Under the pieces are notes generated by a model that saw only the letters and a program-made list of their open reading frames with translations, was not told the origin of the DNA and did not search any database. This document shows positions 6,330 to 11,897 of a stretch of DNA of 11,897 nucleotides, one piece after another; position 1 is the first letter of the stretch, and each line of letters opens with the position of its first letter. The translations under genes were made by a program, and so were the position numbers. The stretch is from positions 1 through 11,897 of the forward strand of contig CAJQQW010000236.1 of NCBI GenBank assembly GCA_905480565.1, written 5' to 3'. Source of the DNA: an uncultured Halioglobus sp. (GTDB taxonomy: Bacteria > Pseudomonadota > Gammaproteobacteria > Pseudomonadales > Halieaceae).

Positions 6330-8204
6330 AAGAAACTTCACCAGCGCCGCGCGTTCAGCTGCGTCAGGCACGCCGTTAGCGCCCATTGAAGTGCCAGGAG
6401 CAAACTGCTGTGGATCCTGCAGAAATTCCAGTAAGCGCGCTTCTGTCCAGCGGCCTTTAACCGCCTTCAGTGCCGGCGAGTAGTTGAAATTGCGCTTGGC
6501 AGCTATTTTGCCCCCCACAATACCGGAGAGGTTTGGCGCCGGCGCCTCGTCCCGGCCCATCCGCTCATGACAAACTCGACACTGATCGAAGATCTCTTCC
6601 CCTGCATCCGCATCCGGCCGCCGCGACAATACGGTTATCGTCTCGTCATCAGACCAGAGCAAAAGCCGGCCGTCTTTCGCTTCCACAATATCCCGGATGC
6701 GCTTGCCAACAGTGAGCGGCTCGACAAAGATCACCCGCCCCTCACGGATATGCACGCGGTAAAGGGTCTCCTTGCGCAGGGAGCCGATGAGAAAATCGCC
6801 CGCCCAGCGCGGAAACTGTTTAGCCCCTACCTGAATAAGATTGGAGATAGCCACAGACGGCACAAACGCATGGACAGGCTCGGTAAAGCCGGCGTGATCC
6901 AGCCCATCCGGATTAAGCGGCCAGGTGCGCTTGTTGTAGTCCGCACCATAGGTGGCCAGCGGCCAACCGTAATTACGCCCCTCTCTGAGCAGGTTGATTT
7001 CATCCCCCCCTGCCGGCCCGTGCTCAGTGACCCAGATGCGGTCAGAACTATCCACCAGCAAGCCCTGCGGATTTCGATGCCCCAGAGTGAACACCTCTGC
7101 GCCACCCTGCATATCCAGCAAAAGAACCTTGCCGTAGTCTGACAATGGGTTCTGCGGAAACGCCGGGGCCCCCCGCCCATCCTTACCATGGTCACCCACT
7201 GTGAACAGCACACGGTCGCCCACCCACGCCAGACGGCCACCTGTTTCAACAGTGTCGAAGGGCTGCTCGATGCAGGGCTGGGTAGTGTAAAGGCGCTCCC
7301 AGTCTGGCGGGCCTCCGGACGCCTCTGAATCAAGGGGCGCCCTGGACACTGCCATACGGAAGCAATCACCTTCGCGATCCCAAACCTGGTGCGATACCAG
7401 CAATGCATCACCACCGTCCCCGTACTCTACGAGAATATCGGTGGTCCGGAATTGTAGGCCGCCCGGCTTCTTCTCATAAAAAGTGTCGCGTCCTGCCAGC
7501 GGTGAGGACAGGTTCAGTGCCTCAGCGTGTAGCTGATTGCCCTGGCCCGCCCAGTCCAGCCGGTAGAAAAGACCATTGCCGGTCGCCGCGATGAATCCTT
7601 CACCATAGGGGGTAAGGGCGCCCCCCTCTGCTCCCGGTTGCTGGGGTACGACTTGCTGTGTCTCCTTGTCGATGACATAGCGTGCAGAGATAATACGCTC
7701 TGGCTCTGCCCCCGCCTCTATCACCGGCCGTTGTAAAAACCAGCCATTCACTGCCACTATAAGCAACAGCAACAAGGCCAGCGACAGCATAAATACAAGG
7801 CGCGAAAAAACAAGCGGATACAACGCCAACAGGATAGCCAGGCCAACCGACCCGACAAGGCTCACACGCGAAAACGCCAGCTCCGGCAGGAACAGCAGCA
7901 CGCATGCACTCATCCCATAGCAAAGGATGCCACTCGCTACCGCAATACAGAGGTTCACGCCTCGACCACCAGAGCAAGCAAGAAATAGAAGAAGTGAGTA
8001 AGAAATAGAGGCAGCACCCACCACATAGACGGGAATCACTTCCTCTGCTGGCAATTGCCAGACAGCAACACCAGGGTGCACAAGAGGTAAAAAAGTAAGC
8101 AACAGAACCGCCACGGTAAGCGACCAGAGGGCATAAGGAAGAAATAAGAGCGGGCGCTTACCGACGCGCAACCCTGACACACGGACCAGAAGACCTGTTG
8201 CCAT
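6306..8204 (-). CDS. membrane-anchored PQQ sugar-dehydrogenase-like protein with C-terminal cytochrome c
   Basis: A 632-residue protein. Residues about 18-156 hold roughly five membrane helices. A soluble beta-propeller of the PQQ glucose/sorbosone dehydrogenase group follows, with GHRNPQGL (375-382) and EHGPAGGDEINLL (394-406), the PQQ- and calcium-binding segments, and NYGWP near 411-415. The C-terminus is a class I cytochrome c domain with haem site CRVCH (542-546) and a likely axial Met607 in GTSMGANG. The layout suggests a periplasmic quinoprotein that passes electrons through its own haem to the respiratory chain. The catalytic His of soluble glucose dehydrogenase (HxxxRL) aligns with Glu320 in ETGGRL, so sugar oxidation is not assured. 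ATG 8204 (GAGG 10 bases upstream) gives a 7-base gap after the methyltransferase stop; GTG/TTG-type extensions would overlap that gene. Its stop codon lies in the + strand terminator hairpin. Confidence 0.85.
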   Translation of the reverse strand: MATGLLVRVSGLRVGKRPLLFLPYALWSLTVAVLLLTFLPLVHPGVAVWQLPAEEVIPVYVVGAASISYSLLLFLACSGGRGVNLCIAVASGILCYGMSACVLLFLPELAFSRVSLVGSVGLAILLALYPLVFSRLVFMLSLALLLLLIVAVNGWFLQRPVIEAGAEPERIISARYVIDKETQQVVPQQPGAEGGALTPYGEGFIAATGNGLFYRLDWAGQGNQLHAEALNLSSPLAGRDTFYEKKPGGLQFRTTDILVEYGDGGDALLVSHQVWDREGDCFRMAVSRAPLDSEASGGPPDWERLYTTQPCIEQPFDTVETGGRLAWVGDRVLFTVGDHGKDGRGAPAFPQNPLSDYGKVLLLDMQGGAEVFTLGHRNPQGLLVDSSDRIWVTEHGPAGGDEINLLREGRNYGWPLATYGADYNKRTWPLNPDGLDHAGFTEPVHAFVPSVAISNLIQVGAKQFPRWAGDFLIGSLRKETLYRVHIREGRVIFVEPLTVGKRIRDIVEAKDGRLLLWSDDETITVLSRRPDADAGEEIFDQCRVCHERMGRDEAPAPNLSGIVGGKIAAKRNFNYSPALKAVKGRWTEARLLEFLQDPQQFAPGTSMGANGVPDAAERAALVKFLKTYGKKP

Positions 8205-8211
8205 AAGCCCG

Positions 8212-9234
8212 CTACCTCGACCCGGCGGTGCGCCGCGCCACAACGTGAAAGAACGGCCCAACCGCAAGCAGAACACCACGGGCGAGTCGAAAACCAGCCA
8301 GCCAGTTGTAAAATCGCGCGAGTGTCGCGCGACGCGGGGTGAAGTGCTCGATTTCCTCGGTAGGGATTCGCGGAACGCTCAGCTCGAAAACCAGATCCTT
8401 GTGACGAAGCAATTCCCGTGCTATTTCTCGGGTGCTCAGTAATACGGTGCCGTGATAGTCCTGCTGACTGCGCCATCGCACATAAGCATTCTGCCAAGAA
8501 CGAGGCAACCAGCCCACGCCCCAGACGAACACATGGGGCTCCGCAGCCAAACTAAAGCGATTAGGGGTCGATAGCGCCATGTGGCCCCCTGGCTTGAGAA
8601 CCCGCCGCGCCTCATCAAGGGTCTCCCGCACATTGCTTACATGTTCAATGGAGTCGAACATCACCACAGTGCCGAGGCAATCGCTGTTTACGGGTAATGT
8701 CTCTGCGTAGGCACAGGCCAGTCGCGCCACTCCGCCATAAGACTCAATCATGCGCTTTGCCGCCACCAGCATCGTCATGGAGGCATCAATTCCTGCTGCG
8801 GTCAGCCCGCGATTAGCTGCTTCAGACAGCAGGCCACCACTTCCGCAGCCGATATCAAGAAAAACATCGCTATCTTGCGCGCATAAGTCCAACCAGCCGT
8901 CGAACTGGCTGCTCAGACGACGGGGAGACTCCAGGATTTGTCGAACACGGAGCGCACGCGTTGCATCATCGTGCTCCGGCCGGTCGCAGAGCTTATCCAT
9001 AACTTCTTCAAGCGATATGCCGCGACACGCCGCAGACAGCTTTCTAGCATCGCGCAGGTCATCATCTGCGTAGGTCGATATGCCGTCTCTAGAGCGCAAG
9101 TCCGGTATGCCATCGCAAGCCGGGTAGATGACACCGCAGGACACGCAGCGCACCTGTTCATCTGACAGAAGCTCTATTCCACCCGCACAGGATGGACAGC
9201 TCCATAGAGCCAGCGGCGACGACTCAACCCGCAC
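8212..9234 (-). CDS. class I SAM-dependent methyltransferase with N-terminal zinc-ribbon-like segment
   Basis: A 340-residue protein. Four cysteines in CPSC (13-16) and CVSCG (30-34) form a Trm112/rubredoxin-like zinc ribbon. After a helical linker comes a Rossmann methyltransferase domain: motif I VFLDIGCGSGG (124-134), an acidic residue at the end of strand 2 (Asp150), VVMFDSIEHV (190-199) and RVLKPGGHMALSTPN (211-225), a pattern typical of Methyltransf_11 small-molecule or lipid methyltransferases. The target is not recognisable. The start is GTG 9234, with AGGA 10 bases upstream; no in-frame ATG near the N-terminus would keep the cysteine pair. It is immediately upstream of the quinoprotein gene (7-base gap) and probably co-transcribed with it. 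Confidence 0.87.
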   Translation of the reverse strand: MRVESSPLALWSCPSCAGGIELLSDEQVRCVSCGVIYPACDGIPDLRSRDGISTYADDDLRDARKLSAACRGISLEEVMDKLCDRPEHDDATRALRVRQILESPRRLSSQFDGWLDLCAQDSDVFLDIGCGSGGLLSEAANRGLTAAGIDASMTMLVAAKRMIESYGGVARLACAYAETLPVNSDCLGTVVMFDSIEHVSNVRETLDEARRVLKPGGHMALSTPNRFSLAAEPHVFVWGVGWLPRSWQNAYVRWRSQQDYHGTVLLSTREIARELLRHKDLVFELSVPRIPTEEIEHFTPRRATLARFYNWLAGFRLARGVLLAVGPFFHVVARRTAGSR

Positions 9235-9419
9235 GTCGCTGCCATCCTGTCATTTGAACACCACACTCAGAATTTTCAATGAACTTTCCAGCGTTCCGCA
9301 AATTCACAGCCGGGGCAGAACCCGACACCAGCCACATAATACGTGGTGTTTAGCGTTATTACATCTCCGCCCGGAGCCTACATTATTTGCAATGTCACCT
9401 GACACCGATGTTATCCGAT
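9235..9419. other. intergenic region with inverted repeats
   Basis: This 185-base gap separates two genes that are both on the - strand. It contains CCACATAATACGTGG (9332-9346), a near-perfect palindrome nested inside ACACCA (9325-9330)/TGGTGT (9344-9349), and CTCCG-CC-CGGAG (9365-9376). On the - strand the first palindrome includes TATTAT, a possible -10, but no good -35 is found 16-18 bases upstream. Neither repeat is followed by a T-run, so neither is a clear terminator for the upstream gene. They may be operator-type sites controlling the methyltransferase/dehydrogenase pair. I see no coding potential. Confidence 0.3.
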
Positions 9420-9857
9420 CTAGGATTGATTCACTCGACAAGCCCTTGCAGCGCCCAGGAGTATCAGCGCAAAGGCAATTATCGCCAGCGGCACTCCAAG
9501 CATGCCCGCAAAGGTGGCGATATTGTTGGCCAGCGAATCATCAAACTCGTAGCCTAATGCACCAGTGAGTGCGCGCATATAACCAAACACTGTGTTGCTG
9601 TAGGCCATACCGACCAAACAGTAAACGGTGACGTTGAGCTGAGTATGCGTAAGGACTAACTTTGAGAGACACCCGGCAATAGCGAACAGCACTATGGCAT
9701 TGATGAGAGGCTCCATGTGGGCAAGCTTCCAGCCGTCAATACTACCCTCAACCTGCCCCACTGCGACCATGCCAATCATGGCACCGGAAAAAAAGGCAGC
9801 AAACATGACGATAGCACCATGCAGGCATAGTGTTGCCTCGGGCGATTTTTGTTGCAT
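9420..9857 (-). CDS. four-helix membrane protein resembling styrene oxide isomerase (StyC-like)
   Basis: A 145-residue protein with four hydrophobic helices (about 13-34, 47-68, 73-96, 116-137). Its segment GSxxGWxxAHxxPxxN (residues 38-53, His47 and Asn53) matches, as I remember it, the styrene oxide isomerase stretch that carries the haem-ligand His58 and catalytic Asn64, with the same six-residue spacing. A His in helix 1 (LHGAIVMF, His13) and an aromatic/Asn segment in helix 3 (YSNTVFGY, 86-93) also line up. Styrene oxide isomerase is a haem-b membrane enzyme that converts epoxides to aldehydes. It is slightly shorter than StyC (about 169 residues), so the reaction is inferred, not shown. 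ATG 9857 has an AGAGGG ribosome site 7 bases upstream. The gene is divergent from the unknown protein/receptor pair. Confidence 0.72.
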   Translation of the reverse strand: MQQKSPEATLCLHGAIVMFAAFFSGAMIGMVAVGQVEGSIDGWKLAHMEPLINAIVLFAIAGCLSKLVLTHTQLNVTVYCLVGMAYSNTVFGYMRALTGALGYEFDDSLANNIATFAGMLGVPLAIIAFALILLGAARACRVNQS

Positions 9858-9916
9858 CAGATTACCCTCTTATAGCGATACAAACGCGAAAAATATCAGT
9901 CCGGATTTCGCCTCAT

Positions 9917-9945
9917 TTGGCATTCCGGTGTGCTGCGACTATATT
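9917..9945 (+). promoter_or_regulatory. sigma-70 promoter for the unknown protein/TonB receptor pair
   Basis: TTGGCA (9917-9922) is separated by exactly 17 bases from TATATT (9940-9945). Each hexamer matches consensus at five of six positions, making this the best promoter-like match I found in the window. Transcription would start near 9952, giving a leader of about 197 bases before the chosen ATG at 10149. The leader contains a small hairpin, AGGCA (10098-10102)/TGCCT (10107-10111), but nothing I can call a known riboswitch. Confidence 0.55.
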
Positions 9946-9950
9946 ATAGT
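9938..9950. promoter_or_regulatory. palindromic operator candidate over the -10 element
   Basis: ACTATA-T-TATAGT is a perfect 6+1+6 inverted repeat that covers the + strand -10 (9940-9945). On the - strand it contains a consensus TATAAT (9948 to 9943), although the - strand lacks a good -35 at the right distance. A repressor bound here could control both divergent transcripts. AT-rich palindromes do arise by chance, so this is moderate to low. Confidence 0.4.
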
Positions 9951-10148
9951 GGCAACTATGAAATGGCACGCCCGGGAGTGAGGCATTGATATCGCTTGTT
10001 TCATGTTCGCAACCGAGGCGCAATGCAATGTCGCTGTCGCTGCGCGGTACTAACCCTGTTGATAAAGGAAAACACTCCACAACCTGATCGAAATATTAGG
10101 CAACCCTGCCTGATAACACCGCCCGGGATGGGCCTGAAGAGCGCGCCA

Positions 10149-11477
10149 ATGAAACATTACCAAGGTGATTTTAACCCAAATATTACACTGCAGGATTTTG
10201 ACCACCATCTGCTCGCCGAATACGGGCGGGACATTATGCTAGCCAACCATATTCACGACCGCAGCGCACTGCTGCCTGTCACGCTGAAATTCGGTATGGA
10301 CGTTCAGACGCAAATCGCCTGCGACGAGTGGATGAGTACCAGTCCTATCTACAATCACCGCAATCGACAGTTTTTAGGAATAGAAGGCGATGACGTCAGT
10401 GTGGCTCTCAAGGGTTTACAGGTCGATATCGGGGCGCCTCACAACTACCTGAATTTTCATTACGAACTGGTGTCCCCAGAGGAGGGGTTCTTTTGGACCA
10501 GCACCTGCGGCCCGTTCAATCATGTCTATCGAATGTCCGGGGGCGACGAGTCGATGCAGACACAAATTTGTCACCATATGGAAGATCCAACCTTTGATGC
10601 CACCGTGATGGCGGTCAATCCACAAATGCGCTGTCGACCGATTTTCCGTCCACCGGTTGCGGTCATACCGGAAACGGGACCCTGCAAGTGGCGGGTAGCC
10701 ATACAGGAAGATATCGGCCTCGTGGAAAGCTGTCCGTTTCTCGATCAGACATCAAGCACCTTAGCGGCAAACTTCACTTTTCAATCTTTGCCCCCCGAAG
10801 GCCCTGGCCTCAGCGACTATAGCGGTGTTTTCAAGCGAGACTTCTGCCTTGAAGACCTCAGCCAAGGAACACTGGCTACCCTGTGCAAGGAATTCATGTT
10901 GGATGTGTTTCTGCTGAACTACGCGTGCTACAACGCAATCGCCGAACGCCAGGGTGATGAGCATATCGTGGCCATGGCGCAAGAGCAGTACCACCACCTG
11001 GCCCCAGTGACGGTGCATCGACTGCGCAATGCATTCGGCATCAAGGGAGATGACATGAGTGCCGTGTTAAAAATATTACAGCTCAATCCGTTCACGCCCC
11101 ACGACTACTTCGATATGGGCTATGTACAAATCTCAGCCATTGAGGGCTTTGTATGGCTGAGAGATTGCGCCGGATACCGCGAGCCAATAAAACGGGGCAT
11201 TGCCAGCCTCATGGTGGCAAATCCCGATCAGCCGGGCTTCCACCGTCTGGCACAGGAAATCAACCCACAGGCTATCGTGCGTCCGGTGGAGGTCAGCGCT
11301 CTGGAGCACATTGCCGACACTCATGACATAAAGCTCGCTTGGCAAATTCTTATCGATACAGATACTGCACCGGCAAGCCGCAGCGAATGGGCCGATATCA
11401 CCGGCCAGGACATGTGGGATCATGACAATAGCCGTCATATTTACCTCTACGAGACCTACGACAAAGAGACAAACTAG
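10149..11477 (+). CDS. uncharacterised protein with a duplicated domain
   Basis: A 442-residue protein I do not recognise. It is two copies of one domain. Copy 1 (about 15-170) and copy 2 (about 245-380) share Px3HRxR, then GIxGDDxSxxLKxLQ (78-91 and 298-311), a PHxY, a Y...S..EGFxW and a Cys-containing turn (Cys120 and Cys340), and end in NPQxxxRP (157-164 and 372-379). Conserved His, Asp-Asp and Cys residues suggest a binding or catalytic site in each copy. There is no signal peptide or membrane helix, so it is probably cytoplasmic. The start is ATG 10149, with GAAGAG 7 bases upstream; upstream in-frame sequence back to a TTG at 9996 is Cys/Arg-rich and looks non-coding, and ATG 10128 has no ribosome site. 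Its TAG overlaps the receptor's GTG, which implies coupled translation and a shared role in using whatever the receptor imports. Confidence 0.83.
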   Translation: MKHYQGDFNPNITLQDFDHHLLAEYGRDIMLANHIHDRSALLPVTLKFGMDVQTQIACDEWMSTSPIYNHRNRQFLGIEGDDVSVALKGLQVDIGAPHNYLNFHYELVSPEEGFFWTSTCGPFNHVYRMSGGDESMQTQICHHMEDPTFDATVMAVNPQMRCRPIFRPPVAVIPETGPCKWRVAIQEDIGLVESCPFLDQTSSTLAANFTFQSLPPEGPGLSDYSGVFKRDFCLEDLSQGTLATLCKEFMLDVFLLNYACYNAIAERQGDEHIVAMAQEQYHHLAPVTVHRLRNAFGIKGDDMSAVLKILQLNPFTPHDYFDMGYVQISAIEGFVWLRDCAGYREPIKRGIASLMVANPDQPGFHRLAQEINPQAIVRPVEVSALEHIADTHDIKLAWQILIDTDTAPASRSEWADITGQDMWDHDNSRHIYLYETYDKETN

Positions 11478-11897
11478 TGCCTCATTTAAGAAACAAACGA
11501 TCGCCACACGGCCTGCTGCAGACACTGACGGCCGCGGCAGTGCTTACTTTACTCCCTCCCCCTCATCCAGTGCTCGCAGCTGCGGCATTGGAGGAGGTTG
11601 TCGTCACTGCCCGTAAACGGCAAGAAAGTCTGCAGGAAACGCCTATCGCCATTACCGCATTCAGCGCTGATGCATTGCGCGAGGGCCAAATCAATAACAT
11701 CTCTGATTTGACTAACAATGTCCCCGGCCTCACTCGTCAAGAAGGAGACAAGCGCGCCAATCTCAGTATTCGCGGCATCGGTACGCGTCTCAGCCAGATC
11801 ACTGCTGATCCGGGTGTTGGTGTGTATATCGATTCCATCTACATGCCGCGCAACGATTCACAGCTCGTGGACGTGTTGAATATGGAGTCGGTGCAGG
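11477..11897 (+). CDS. TonB-dependent outer-membrane receptor (N-terminal part, runs off the window)
   Basis: Only the first 140 residues are present. A signal peptide (basic RNKR, then a hydrophobic stretch ending PVLAAA near residue 36) is followed by a TonB-box-like EEVVVTARKR (39-48). The plug domain begins with ETPIAITAFSADAL (54-67) and continues with ISDLTNNVPGL, LSIRGIG (97-102) and GVGVYIDSIY, all typical of receptors that import scarce large nutrients using TonB energy. The start is GTG 11477, whose G is the last base of the upstream stop (TAGTG); AAAGAG 8 bases upstream can serve as its ribosome site. The receptor's ligand is unknown; in related marine bacteria such receptors often sit beside genes degrading the imported compound. 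Confidence 0.9.
   Translation, partial: MPHLRNKRSPHGLLQTLTAAAVLTLLPPPHPVLAAAALEEVVVTARKRQESLQETPIAITAFSADALREGQINNISDLTNNVPGLTRQEGDKRANLSIRGIGTRLSQITADPGVGVYIDSIYMPRNDSQLVDVLNMESVQ

Noticed and set aside
6567..7142. 191-residue open frame on the + strand inside the dehydrogenase gene
   Set aside because: It is antisense to conserved PQQ-dehydrogenase motifs and has no family resemblance or ribosome site.
9235..9275. TTGAAA-N16-TCAAAT as a promoter for the methyltransferase on the - strand
   Set aside because: The -10 is poor, and the implied start site would fall on or after the ribosome site.
10003..10053. 16-residue leader peptide reading frame in the divergent region
   Set aside because: It has no Shine-Dalgarno sequence and no repeated codons suggesting attenuation. 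Short frames of this size are expected by chance.
9996..10148. N-terminal extension of the unknown protein back to a TTG
   Set aside because: The added residues are Cys/Arg-rich, unlike the rest of the protein, and no ribosome site fits. ATG 10149 has GAAGAG at good spacing and begins the folded part.
1..11897. Mobile elements, CRISPR arrays, tRNA or rRNA genes
   Set aside because: No transposase or integrase motifs, no regularly spaced direct repeats and no tRNA-like or rRNA-like sequence were seen on reading the window.

Overview
The window looks like chromosomal DNA of a Gram-negative, oligotrophic and probably marine gammaproteobacterium (Halieaceae/Spongiibacteraceae-like). This is an inference from gene content: a TonB-dependent receptor of the type common in those groups, a Baeyer-Villiger-like monooxygenase, a lipoprotein of the SYLF/YSC84 family, NhaA, and a PQQ-type dehydrogenase with a cytochrome c domain. 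Coding density is high and base use is even. I see no tRNA, rRNA, CRISPR array, insertion sequence or phage gene.

Left block, + strand (about 254-6297). A small DUF4345-like membrane protein is followed by a flavin monooxygenase with the Baeyer-Villiger fingerprint. Next comes a SYLF-domain lipoprotein whose reading frame is broken by what looks like one missing G. After a 145-base gap with a possible weak promoter come three closely spaced genes: a fused PyrD-like/PyrK-like flavoprotein, an NhaA Na+/H+ antiporter and a small cupin. The block ends in a rho-independent terminator whose hairpin also encodes the last codons of the convergent gene.

Middle block, - strand (9234 down to 6306). A SAM-dependent methyltransferase with an N-terminal zinc-ribbon-like segment is followed after 7 bases by a large membrane-anchored dehydrogenase. 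That protein has about five transmembrane helices, a PQQ sugar-dehydrogenase-like beta-propeller and a C-terminal cytochrome c. The catalytic His position of the propeller appears to be Glu.

Right block. A four-helix membrane protein on the - strand (9857-9420) resembles styrene oxide isomerase (StyC) in its His and Asn positions. It is divergent from a + strand pair: an unrecognised 442-residue protein built from two copies of one domain, and a TonB-dependent receptor that overlaps it by one base and runs off the window. The divergent region holds a good sigma-70 promoter (TTGGCA-N17-TATATT) whose -10 lies in a perfect 6+1+6 palindrome. This divergent cluster (isomerase-like enzyme, duplicated-domain protein, outer-membrane receptor) is the best candidate here for an undescribed uptake/catabolic system. 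Its substrate cannot be read from the sequence.
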